Source: an uncultured bacterium
Lineage (GTDB): Bacteria; Actinomycetota; Coriobacteriia; Coriobacteriales; Coriobacteriaceae
Length of the DNA stretch: 12,828 nt
Reading direction: 5' to 3'
Assembly (NCBI GenBank): GCA_905215275.1
Contig: CAJMPE010000040.1
Location: 1 to 12,828 of the forward strand
Shown: piece by piece, positions 6,736 to 12,749 of the stretch
Layout of the letters: each line of letters begins with the position of its first letter
How positions within the stretch are numbered: position 1 is the first letter of the stretch
Translations under genes and position numbers: made by a program
Notes under the pieces: generated by a model
Databases searched by the model: none
What the model was told of the DNA's origin: nothing
Seen by the model: the letters and a program-made list of their open reading frames with translations, nothing else

Positions 6736-7593
6736 ATGGCACTTGTTACCACCGAAAAGATGCTCAAGGACGCTCAGGCCGGTCATTACGCCGTTGGCGC
6801 GTTCAACGTCGAGAACCTCGAGTTCGTTATGGCCGTTCTGGCCGCTGCCGAGGAGACCAAGTCCCCCGTCATCATGCAGACCACCCCGGGCACCATCAAG
6901 ACCGCTGGTCTGGACTACTTCTACGGCATGGTCAAGGCTGCCGCCGAGCGCGCTTCCGTGCCCGTCGCTCTGCACCTCGATCACGGCGATGGCTATGACC
7001 GCTGCATGCAGGCTTTCCGCACCGGCTATACCTCTGTCATGATCGACGGTTCGCACGAGTCCTTCGAGGACAACATCGCCCTGACCAAGTCCGTCGCCGA
7101 TGCTGGCCGCGCCATGGGCGTGCCTGTCGAGGCTGAGCTTGGTAAGGTTGGCGGCAAGGAGGACGACGGTCCCGCAGTTGAGGGCGAGAGCCCCTACACC
7201 GATCCGGCCGAGGCCAAGGAGTTCGTCGAGCGCACCGGCTGCACCTCCCTCGCTATTGGCGTTGGCACCAGCCACGGTGTGTACACGAGCGATCCGCACA
7301 TCGAGCAGTCCGTGGTCAAGGCCATCCGCGACGCCGTCGACGTGCCGCTGGTTCTGCACGGCACTTCCGGTGTGCCCGATGAGCAGGTTGCCGAGGCCGT
7401 GAAGAACGGCATCTGCAAGGTTAACTACGCCACCGAGCTGCGTCAGGCCTACACCAAGGGCTTCATGGCCTACATGGCCGAGAACCCCGCCTGCTTCGAT
7501 CCCAAGAAGCCGGCCAAGGAGGGTATGCGCGAGATCACCGAGCTGGTTAAGATCCGCATGACCAACCTCAACTCTGTGGGCAAAGCAGAGTAA
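6736..7593 (+). CDS. class II ketose-bisphosphate aldolase (fructose- or tagatose-1,6-bisphosphate aldolase)
   Basis: A zinc-dependent aldolase that cleaves a ketose 1,6-bisphosphate to dihydroxyacetone phosphate and glyceraldehyde 3-phosphate. The 285-residue length equals KbaY/GatY. Motifs: LHLDH (79-83) with the likely catalytic Asp82 and zinc ligand His83, MIDGSH (102-107), EAELGKVGG-KEDD (132-144), GTSHGVY with His180, LHGTSG with His208, and NYATEL (230-235). The start is set at 6736: it follows GAGGAG at nine bases and MALVTTEKMLKDAQAGHYAV aligns with the family start. The open frame extends 47 codons upstream (TTG at 6595), but that extension is unlike the family. The KbaY-like pattern with an AgaR-like neighbour favours tagatose-bisphosphate use, but it may simply be the glycolytic fructose-bisphosphate aldolase. 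Sequence alone does not settle which. Confidence 0.92.
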   Translation: MALVTTEKMLKDAQAGHYAVGAFNVENLEFVMAVLAAAEETKSPVIMQTTPGTIKTAGLDYFYGMVKAAAERASVPVALHLDHGDGYDRCMQAFRTGYTSVMIDGSHESFEDNIALTKSVADAGRAMGVPVEAELGKVGGKEDDGPAVEGESPYTDPAEAKEFVERTGCTSLAIGVGTSHGVYTSDPHIEQSVVKAIRDAVDVPLVLHGTSGVPDEQVAEAVKNGICKVNYATELRQAYTKGFMAYMAENPACFDPKKPAKEGMREITELVKIRMTNLNSVGKAE

Positions 7594-7626
7594 CAGCAAG
7601 GGTACTCCGACTCGCTACATATCCCG

Positions 7627-7751
7627 GGGAGGGACGAGGGCTTAGTTCCCCAATCGTCCTCGGGCATGCAAAAAGCCTCGCTGCGCACTTCGTGCGGCGA
7701 GGCTTTTTGCCCCCTGCGGAAAGATTGGGGGACTAAGCCCTCGTCCCTCCC
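7627..7751. repeat. 29-bp near-perfect inverted repeat enclosing the aldolase terminator
   Basis: The left arm, 7627-7655, begins GGGAGGGACGAGGGCTTAG. The right arm, 7723-7751, is its reverse complement with one mismatch (T versus C). The inner 67 bases contain a separate terminator hairpin. No target-site duplication is visible at the flanks and no transposase is nearby. The whole could fold into one ~125-nt transcript hairpin or a DNA cruciform. It may be a non-autonomous repeat element that captured or supplied the terminator. Its nature is not known. Confidence 0.75.
7668..7710. terminator. Rho-independent terminator of the aldolase gene
   Basis: GCAAAAAGCCTCGC pairs with GCGAGGCTTTTTGC, continuing after a two-base bulge into CGCAC-ttc-GTGCG. 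The T-run TTTTT follows the GC stem on the plus strand and its mirror gives a T-run on the minus strand, so it can stop transcription both ways. It begins 75 bases after the aldolase stop codon. Confidence 0.85.
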
Positions 7752-7834
7752 AAGTTGACCTACTCGAGGTCGTCGCCCTTGTGGCGTTAGGGCGGAAATG
7801 GGTGGGGCGTTAGGGCTTCTTTGCTGATGGGGGA
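7752..7834. other. non-coding stretch with an 11-bp direct repeat
   Basis: No convincing gene here. GGCGTTAGGGC occurs twice, at 7783-7793 and 7806-7816. The stretch lies downstream of both the aldolase terminator and the small leftward ORF. No promoter or hairpin was recognised. Confidence 0.4.
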
Positions 7835-8044
7835 TTAGTATGCCCGGGCTTGGTTGGGGAATGCCTGGTCTAGTGAGGCTTGGAGTTTTTCGAAGGATGT
7901 CTGCAGGTTGAGGTGTTGGTCTGCAGAGCGTTTGGTTTTTGTGGTGGGGGAGTCGAGGAGGCCGTTTCTCTGTGTCGGGGGGAAGGAGAAAAGGTTTGCA
8001 TGATTTAGGGATGGCTGCTGTGCTGCGTCGTTGGAAGAATGCAT
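7835..8044 (-). CDS. small hypothetical protein
   Basis: A 69-residue ORF that I do not recognise. It starts MHSSNDAAQQPSLNHANL and ends in an amphipathic-looking segment, LQTSFEKLQASLDQAF (about residues 47-62). There is no signal peptide, membrane segment or known motif. The protein is rich in Gln, Asn, Ser and Leu. Support for translation is a strong GAGGAGG ten bases upstream of the ATG, and the ORF begins two bases after the stop of an upstream open frame that ends VRNLLVDIEEAA. It lies in an otherwise gene-free ~530-bp gap downstream of the Nudix-Vsr gene, so it might be a small gene in its own right or the end of a decayed locus. A toxin-antitoxin role is conceivable from the layout but nothing in the sequence proves it. 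Confidence 0.4.
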   Translation of the reverse strand: MHSSNDAAQQPSLNHANLFSFPPTQRNGLLDSPTTKTKRSADQHLNLQTSFEKLQASLDQAFPNQARAY

Positions 8045-8046
8045 GC

Positions 8047-8241
8047 TTATGCGGCCTCCTCGATATCCACCAAAAGGTTGCGCACGGGGTGTGCTGCTAG
8101 GTCCCGTGCGTTGGCAGTATTATGCCGCGGCTTCTGCAAAGAAGCGCTAAAGAAAGGCTTAACCTGGTTTGGTGTTACGATGAAACTGCAGGTCAGAGGT
8201 ATCGAATAACACTTTTGAAAGGTTTTGAGCTTAAGGGCTTT
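8047..8241 (-). pseudogene. open frame without a start codon upstream of the small ORF (possible gene remnant)
   Basis: This 65-codon frame is open from a TAG upstream to a TAA at 8047-8049 but holds no ATG. Possible starts are a TTG (8139) or a GTG (8085), neither with a clear ribosome-binding site. Its last residues, ARDLAAHPVRNLLVDIEEAA, look protein-like, and its stop is two bases from the next start, the spacing of coupled genes. It could be a remnant whose 5' part is lost, a short leader peptide, or chance. I do not recognise a family. Confidence 0.2.
8081..8110. repeat. 8-bp inverted repeat upstream of the small ORF
   Basis: CGCACGGG (8081-8088) and CCCGTGCG (8103-8110) are perfect inverted arms with a 14-base spacer. 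A second small hairpin, GCTTCT-gcaa-AGAAGC, lies at 8130-8145. On the minus strand both fall in the leader of the small ORF, just downstream of a CATAAT that could be a -10. Neither has a T-run, so a plain terminator is unlikely. An operator or leader structure is possible. Confidence 0.35.
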
Positions 8242-8286
8242 CTAAGGATTGTGGCGCGGACGTGCGGAGCGTGTGAATGTTTGCTG

Positions 8287-9276
8287 TTAGCGCTGCGGCT
8301 CTGCGGCGCGCACCTGCTCGATGACCTTTTCCATGGTGGCGTCGATGCGGTCTTTTTTGAGTTCGCATTCCCAGATGGTTATGGGTGTCCAGCCCATTTG
8401 AGTGAGCGCTGCCACCGCGGCGCGATCGCGCTCGACGTTGCGACGGAATTTTGCTTCCCAAAACTCAACATTGCGTTTGGGCTGACTGGGGTTGCACTTG
8501 GGGCAGCGGTGCCAAAAGCAACCGTTGACGAAGATGGCGATTTTGCGCCCGGGGAAGGCGATATCGGGTTTGCCGGGAACCTTCCATTCCAAACGATAGC
8601 CCGTAAGGCCCGCGGCCCGTAGGCGCTGGCGAACGAGCAGCTCGGGCTTGGTGTTCGCACGCTTGTTGCCCTTCATGGACTTTTTGATGGCGGCGCGACG
8701 GCGCACCAGTTCGCGCTCGTCAGCGGAAAGGTCCGAGGTATCGATGCCGTCGAGCAGACCTGGTTTGGGACGCTTTTTGCTGCGGCGCTTAGGTGCGCGC
8801 TTGGGCCTGGAAGCGGGCTCGTCGTTCGTGGTGGCCTCGGCGTCGTTGGCAGTGCCGTTGGCCTCAAGCCGATCTTCCTTCAACTCAATCAGAGCATCGA
8901 TAAGCCCTTTGTCGGCGGGCATCCACTCAACCGTGGCAAGCGAGGTGCGCGGAATCCAGCGGATATCGAGCTGGCGGTCGTGCTTCTGGGGTTCATCGGA
9001 TTCATCGGCGAGCGAGCAGTAGTAACACTCCATCGAGAGATGGAAATCGGGGTAGTCATACTCAACGGTGTAAAAATCGCGCAGGTTGGTGACTTTTACC
9101 TGCAGCTCTTCCATAAGCTCGCGTCGCACGGCGTCTTCGGGTGTCTCGCCGCGCATGAGCTTGCCACCGGGGAACTCCCAAAGTCCCTGCATGTCGCCAT
9201 AGCCGCGCTGCACGGCAAGCAGCTCGTCAGATCCTTCCTTGCGAATGATCCCAGCGGCAACATGAACAGTCTTCAA
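8287..9276 (-). CDS. Nudix (MutT-like) hydrolase fused to a Vsr-type mismatch endonuclease
   Basis: The 329-residue product carries two enzymes. Residues 1 to about 132 are a MutT-like Nudix domain (start KTVHVAAGIIRKEG) with a Nudix box at 38-60: G38, E44, R52-E53, E56-E57, with Gln59 where Gly is usual. A charged linker (about 133-190), ending in a Lys/Arg-rich run, leads to a Vsr domain from about 191: NTKPELLVRQRLRAAG, PGKPD with catalytic-type Asp238, NGCFWHRCPKC (251-261), NVERDR (279-285 region) and WECEL (302-306). Likely zinc ligands are Cys253, Cys258, Cys261 and Cys304. Asn251 replaces the E. coli Vsr His64. The TTG start at 9276 follows AGAGGA at six bases and fits the MutT start; the frame's open extension beyond it only mirrors the ABC gene. 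Vsr nicks at T:G mismatches and MutT removes oxidised nucleotides. No dcm-type methylase is in view. Confidence 0.9.
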   Translation of the reverse strand: MKTVHVAAGIIRKEGSDELLAVQRGYGDMQGLWEFPGGKLMRGETPEDAVRRELMEELQVKVTNLRDFYTVEYDYPDFHLSMECYYCSLADESDEPQKHDRQLDIRWIPRTSLATVEWMPADKGLIDALIELKEDRLEANGTANDAEATTNDEPASRPKRAPKRRSKKRPKPGLLDGIDTSDLSADERELVRRRAAIKKSMKGNKRANTKPELLVRQRLRAAGLTGYRLEWKVPGKPDIAFPGRKIAIFVNGCFWHRCPKCNPSQPKRNVEFWEAKFRRNVERDRAAVAALTQMGWTPITIWECELKKDRIDATMEKVIEQVRAAEPQR

Positions 9277-9323
9277 CAGGAGTCCTCTCTTAGCATCAAC
9301 ACGTGACAGGCTAGCTACCCGTA

Positions 9324-9341
9324 CCTTACACAACGGTAAGG
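9324..9341. repeat. 6-bp inverted repeat in the divergent intergenic region
   Basis: CCTTAC-acaacg-GTAAGG, located between the Nudix-Vsr gene and the ABC transporter, which diverge. It could be an operator for either gene. Short perfect arms of this size can arise by chance. Confidence 0.25.
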
Positions 9342-9376
9342 CAAGCGTAAGCCATATCGATGGTAGCCGACTCGGC

Positions 9377-9414
9377 TTCTTGCGACTATAGATGCCGTAG
9401 ACTAATCGCAAGAA
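9377..9414 (+). promoter_or_regulatory. candidate ABC-transporter promoter framed by a 9-bp inverted repeat
   Basis: TTCTTGCGA (9377-9385) and TCGCAAGAA (9406-9414) are perfect inverted arms with a 20-base spacer. TTGCGA (9380-9385) and TAATCG (9403-9408) lie 17 bases apart and could be the -35 and -10, so the arms lie over the promoter elements. That is the geometry of a dimeric repressor or activator site. The right arm also touches the Shine-Dalgarno AAAGGA (9413-9418). If transcription began further upstream, the hairpin could instead mask the ribosome-binding site. Confidence 0.45.
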
Positions 9415-9424
9415 AGGACTCGGT

Positions 9425-10210
9425 ATGCAAACCACGCACATGGCGACCCCGGTACTGGAGGTCGCGCATCTCGAAAAGGTATATGGAGCGCTGGGCAACG
9501 TGACCCGTGCGCTCAACGACGTCAGCTTTACCGTCAACCGCGGCGAATTTGTTGGCATCATGGGCGCTTCGGGTTCGGGCAAGTCGACGTTGCTCAACTG
9601 CGTGTCGACCATCGATAGCGCCACGAGCGGCACCATCCGCATCAACGGGCAGGACGTGACGCGCATGAAGCAGGCCAAGCTCTCGCAGTTTCGCCGCGAG
9701 GAGCTCGGCTTTATCTTCCAGGACTCCAACCTGCTAGATACGCTCACGGCACGCGAGAACATCGCCCTGCCGCTCACCATTGCCCGCACAAACTCGGTAG
9801 AGATCTCGACCCGCGTGCAGGATGTGGCAGCGCGCCTGTCCATCAGTCAGGTGCTCGACAAGTATCCCTACCAGATGTCCGGCGGGCAGCAGCAGCGCGT
9901 TGCCGCGGCTCGCGCACTCGTCACCGACCCCACCATGATCATGGCCGACGAGCCCACCGGCGCCCTCGATTCCAAGAGCGCTCGCCTGCTGCTCGAGAGC
10001 CTAGAGGCCCTTAACCGCCGCCTGCGAGCCACCGTGCTCATGGTCACGCACGACAGCTTTGCCGCCAGCTACACGAGCCGCGTGCTGTTTATCCGCGACG
10101 GCAAGATCTTCACCGAGCTGCGCCGCGGCGACACCGACCGCCGAGAGTTCTTCGACCGCATTATGGAGGTCGTTGCCATGATGGGCGGTGAGGGCTCCGA
10201 TGCTCTGTAA
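9425..10210 (+). CDS. ABC transporter ATP-binding protein (BceA/MacB-like)
   Basis: The cytoplasmic ATPase of an export or antimicrobial-peptide-sensing type ABC system. The 261-residue protein has a complete nucleotide-binding domain: Walker A GASGSGKST (47-55), Q-loop Gln99 in FIFQDSNLLD, signature SGGQQQR (152-158), Walker B MIMADEPTGALDS (171-183) and H-loop His209 in VTHD. The DSNLLDTLTARENIALPL stretch and the short 30-residue N-terminal extension are typical of the BceA/MacB/LolD group. The ATG at 9425 has AAAGGA six bases upstream; an ATG five codons later is also possible. Its last 11 bases overlap the permease start, so the two are translationally coupled and surely form one transporter. 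Confidence 0.94.
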   Translation: MQTTHMATPVLEVAHLEKVYGALGNVTRALNDVSFTVNRGEFVGIMGASGSGKSTLLNCVSTIDSATSGTIRINGQDVTRMKQAKLSQFRREELGFIFQDSNLLDTLTARENIALPLTIARTNSVEISTRVQDVAARLSISQVLDKYPYQMSGGQQQRVAAARALVTDPTMIMADEPTGALDSKSARLLLESLEALNRRLRATVLMVTHDSFAASYTSRVLFIRDGKIFTELRRGDTDRREFFDRIMEVVAMMGGEGSDAL

Positions 10211-12422
10211 ACTCGCTTGGGGTAACGTCCGCCGCGCCGGCCGCGACTACCTCGTCTACCTTTTGACGCTCACCCTGGGCGTCACGGTCTTCTATGCCTT
10301 TAACACCATCTCGATGCAGGTCGACATCGCCGGAATCGATGAAGAGGGCTTGGCGCAGGTTATGGGCAGCATGCTCGGCGACCTGACGTACTTTTTGGCC
10401 GGTGTCATGGCCTTTTTGATGGTGTATGCCAATAACTTCATCATGAAACGCCGCAAGAAGGAGTTTGGCCTGTACCAGGTGCTCGGCATGGGGCGCGGGC
10501 GCGTCGCCACGATCATGGCGCTCGAGACCGTGATCGTCTCGGTCGTGGCCTTTGTCGCCGGCATTGTGCTGGGTGTGGGACTCTCCCAGCTCATGACGTT
10601 CTTTACGGCCTCGCTTTTTAAGACACAGATTGCCAATTTCCACTTCTTTTTCTCGGTGCATGCGTTCAATCTGACCCTTGCCTGCATGCTCGTAATGTTT
10701 GTGCTCACGCTACTGCTGAACCTTCGCGCCGTGCGTCGTACCAAACTCATCGAGCTTATGGGTGCCGAGCGTCGCAACGAGAGCATCAAGACGCGCAACC
10801 CCTGGATTGCGATTGCCATCTTTGCCGTGGGCGTGGTGCTTGTGGGCGTGGCCTATTACCGTCTGCTACGTGATGGGTTCCCGCTAACCGCGACGGACAG
10901 CAAGCTGCAAGAGGCCATGAACCAGTTTGGCATTACGACCGCTATGGTTACCGTGGGCACCTTTGCCCTGTTCTGGGGACTCTCGGGCATGCTCATCAAG
11001 CTGCTGCAGAGCCTGCGCGGCGTGTATTGGCGCGGCCTCAACATGTTTACCGTGCGCCAGCTTGCGGCCAAGGTCAACACGGTGTGCTTTTCGATGGGCG
11101 TCATCGCGATGCTCCTGTTTTTGGCCATCACCTCGGTGACGTGCGGTATGTCGATTGCCAATGTGATGAACGAGAACCTGGAGCGCTATAACCCTGTTGA
11201 CGTGTCACAGACGTATGTCTATTACACGCCCGATACGCTCGACTACTACAAAGAGTACATCAATCCGTCTGAAGCCGATCGCATGGTGCTGGCCGATAGT
11301 ACGGTCGATTTGTACTCCGCATGGCACGGCGATCCATGGCACGGCGATCGTAAGGGCAAGTCGGCGGACAACAACGACGAGACCGGCAAGAAGGTCAATA
11401 TTGCCGATGTTGCCGGTGAGCATGTGCAGATCGATTCGTATCTGAGTTACCCGCTTGGCGGTTCGGATCCTTCGGTGACTCCAAGTGAAATGTGCAAGGC
11501 CATGGGCGAAAAGCTTCCCAAGGCGTTCGGGGGTAGCAATGCCGATACGATGGGTCTGTTTGTGACGCCGGCGAGCCAGTACAACAAACTGCGTCAGATG
11601 ATGGGCGAGGAGCCGGTGCACATCGGTCACGACCAGTATCTGCTCACGTGTGATATGGGCGGCGAGCTGGTCGACCTGTACACCAAGTATATGGCTGGCG
11701 GCCATGCCCTTACCTTGGGCGGGCATACGCTCAAGCCCGCAACCGATAAGTCGGACGAAGATGCGGCGGCCATCGCCAACTCGGCGATGGGCAGTAATCC
11801 GGGTACCGTCGTCGTTGCCGACGAGCTGTTGTCCCAACTTAATCTGCAGCCGTATTCCAGTAGCCTGCTCGTTAACTACAAACAGGGGATGGATACAACC
11901 GAGGCAGACGAGAGCATTAAATACACTGTGCTCGACAATCTGCTCGTTGACGGCAAGGAGCCGGGGTCGTGGGGAATCTTCATCACACGCTCCGAGATGT
12001 ACACGCAAGCAGCGCAAATGAACGGTCTTATTAGCTACCTAGCCATCTACATCGGCTTTGTATTGGTCGTTGCATGCGCGGCGATTCTGTCGATCCAGCA
12101 ACTCTCCAACGTGGCCGACGGCAGCCGCAGCTATCGTGTGCTGGCACAGATCGGCTGTGAGGACCGCCAGATTCGTCATTCGGTGATGGCGCAGCAAGCG
12201 GTATTCTTCCTGTTCCCGCTGGCAGTGGGCCTGGCGCACTCCTTTGTGGCACTTAAGGTGATCATCGAGCTGGTGAGCATTTTCGGAAATATGAGCATCG
12301 GCGGCACCGTGGGCCTCACCTGTGCAATCTTCCTGGCAGCATACGGTGGCTACTTCCTGGTGACCTACCTCATGAGCACCGGCATGGTACAAGCTGCCAT
12401 CGCCACCCGCTACAGCGAGTAA
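10200..12422 (+). CDS. FtsX-type ABC transporter permease (BceB-like)
   Basis: The membrane partner of the preceding ATPase. The 740-residue protein has the ten-helix BceB-type layout: one helix near 17-36, helices 2-4 (about 63-80, 106-130, 155-174), helices 5-7 (about 202-220, 247-270, 296-315), a large extracellular domain of roughly 290 residues (about 320-608), then helices 8-10 (about 610-631, 663-688, 703-725). FtsX domains lie on both sides of the large loop, as in bacitracin or lantibiotic resistance and sensing permeases. The ATG at 10200 (MLCKLAWGNVRRAGRDYLVY) is chosen over a GTG at 10188: GAGGG precedes it at five to six bases and the start matches the family. The large loop carries a 15-bp in-frame tandem duplication. 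Substrate is unknown, and no two-component system is adjacent. Confidence 0.92.
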   Translation: MLCKLAWGNVRRAGRDYLVYLLTLTLGVTVFYAFNTISMQVDIAGIDEEGLAQVMGSMLGDLTYFLAGVMAFLMVYANNFIMKRRKKEFGLYQVLGMGRGRVATIMALETVIVSVVAFVAGIVLGVGLSQLMTFFTASLFKTQIANFHFFFSVHAFNLTLACMLVMFVLTLLLNLRAVRRTKLIELMGAERRNESIKTRNPWIAIAIFAVGVVLVGVAYYRLLRDGFPLTATDSKLQEAMNQFGITTAMVTVGTFALFWGLSGMLIKLLQSLRGVYWRGLNMFTVRQLAAKVNTVCFSMGVIAMLLFLAITSVTCGMSIANVMNENLERYNPVDVSQTYVYYTPDTLDYYKEYINPSEADRMVLADSTVDLYSAWHGDPWHGDRKGKSADNNDETGKKVNIADVAGEHVQIDSYLSYPLGGSDPSVTPSEMCKAMGEKLPKAFGGSNADTMGLFVTPASQYNKLRQMMGEEPVHIGHDQYLLTCDMGGELVDLYTKYMAGGHALTLGGHTLKPATDKSDEDAAAIANSAMGSNPGTVVVADELLSQLNLQPYSSSLLVNYKQGMDTTEADESIKYTVLDNLLVDGKEPGSWGIFITRSEMYTQAAQMNGLISYLAIYIGFVLVVACAAILSIQQLSNVADGSRSYRVLAQIGCEDRQIRHSVMAQQAVFFLFPLAVGLAHSFVALKVIIELVSIFGNMSIGGTVGLTCAIFLAAYGGYFLVTYLMSTGMVQAAIATRYSE
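11320..11349 (+). repeat. 15-bp exact tandem duplication within the permease gene
   Basis: CATGGCACGGCGATC occurs twice in direct tandem, in frame, encoding WHGDPWHGDR at residues 375-384 of the extracellular domain. The identity at DNA level suggests a recent duplication. Segment position in the outside loop makes it tolerable. A metal-binding role for the His/Asp residues is only a guess. Confidence 0.85.
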
Positions 12423-12436
12423 CTTGTCCAACCCAG

Positions 12437-12473
12437 AACCACCACAAAGGGGACAGGCACCTTCGTGGTGGTT
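12437..12473. repeat. 37-bp palindromic repeat, copy 2
   Basis: Same unit and orientation as the copy at 5556, with one T-to-C change in the right arm (CCTTCGTGG). The palindrome extends two further bases each side (AGAACC and GGTTCT). It lies 14 bases after the permease stop but has no T-run after it, so it may be a weak terminator by itself. Confidence 0.85.
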
Positions 12474-12512
12474 CTAGCGTCAGGGTGCTTTTTTCGCGGC
12501 GAAACAATCAAA

Positions 12513-12549
12513 AACCACCACAAAGGTGCCTGTCCCCTTTGTGGTGGTT
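12513..12549. terminator. 37-bp palindromic repeat, copy 3 (inverted), bidirectional terminator
   Basis: An exact reverse complement of copy 1 (loop TGCCTGTCC). The stem extends to AAAAACC and GGTTTTT (12510-12552), giving T-runs on both strands. It can therefore terminate the rightward transporter and any leftward read-through. With copy 2 it forms an inverted pair separated by 39 bases, the arrangement of BIME-like REP clusters. Confidence 0.8.
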
Positions 12550-12611
12550 TTTCTGCATAACTTCAAGTGCCAGCTCTGGCAACGACGCAGGTAGAAAAAC
12601 ATCAGCGAAAA

Positions 12612-12704
12612 CCCGCCAGAGCGAGCAAGGTGCCTTGAAGCGAGGCGGCATTGACCTTCTGGTCATGCCGCCGAAGCTGAAAGGTAGATTGCCGCTCTGG
12701 CGGG
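12612..12704 (-). terminator. long imperfect hairpin, probable terminator of the DAHP synthase gene
   Basis: The outer arms CCCGCCAGAGCG (12612-12623) and CGCTCTGGCGGG (12693-12704) are perfect. The apex is GGCGGCA-T-TGACC (12644-12656), a TTCT loop and GGTCATGCCGCC (12661-12672), paired apart from one bulged T. The middle pairs only in part. On the minus strand the hairpin is followed by TTTTCGC and later TTTTT, consistent with termination of leftward transcription. Its 93-base length is large for a simple terminator, so it might be a small structured RNA or a decayed palindromic repeat element. Confidence 0.6.
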
Positions 12705-12720
12705 CTTGCAGCGTCGAGCC

Positions 12721-12748
12721 GTTACGGCGTTTGGTAAAACGCCGTAAC
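12721..12748. repeat. 12-bp perfect hairpin directly after the DAHP synthase stop
   Basis: GTTACGGCGTTT-ggta-AAACGCCGTAAC is a perfect inverted repeat, one base beyond the stop codon of the leftward gene. There is no T-run after it on either strand. It may stabilise the 3' end of the message or bind protein as DNA, with the actual termination at the longer hairpin beyond it. Confidence 0.7.
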
Positions 12749-12749
12749 T

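Noticed and set aside
6610..7599. 329-codon minus-strand frame opposite the aldolase gene
   Set aside because: Antisense shadow; the aldolase frame is unmistakable.
7783..7816. GGCGTTAGGGC direct repeat as a mobile-element or CRISPR-like repeat
   Set aside because: Only two copies with a 12-base spacer and no further units; probably chance or local duplication.
8130..8145. GCTTCT-gcaa-AGAAGC as terminator of the Nudix-Vsr gene
   Set aside because: The stem is only six pairs and has no T-run after it on the minus strand; it is too weak to call.
9277..9843. Upstream extension of the Nudix-Vsr frame to a 518-residue protein
   Set aside because: The added N-terminus is the antisense of the ABC ATPase gene and the intergenic region. 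The TTG at 9276 has a ribosome-binding site and matches the MutT start.
11205..12017. 270-codon minus-strand frame inside the permease gene
   Set aside because: Antisense shadow within the extracellular-domain coding region; no recognisable motif.
12437..12549. Two palindromes as the start of a CRISPR array
   Set aside because: The units are in opposite orientation and there is no series of regular spacers or cas gene.
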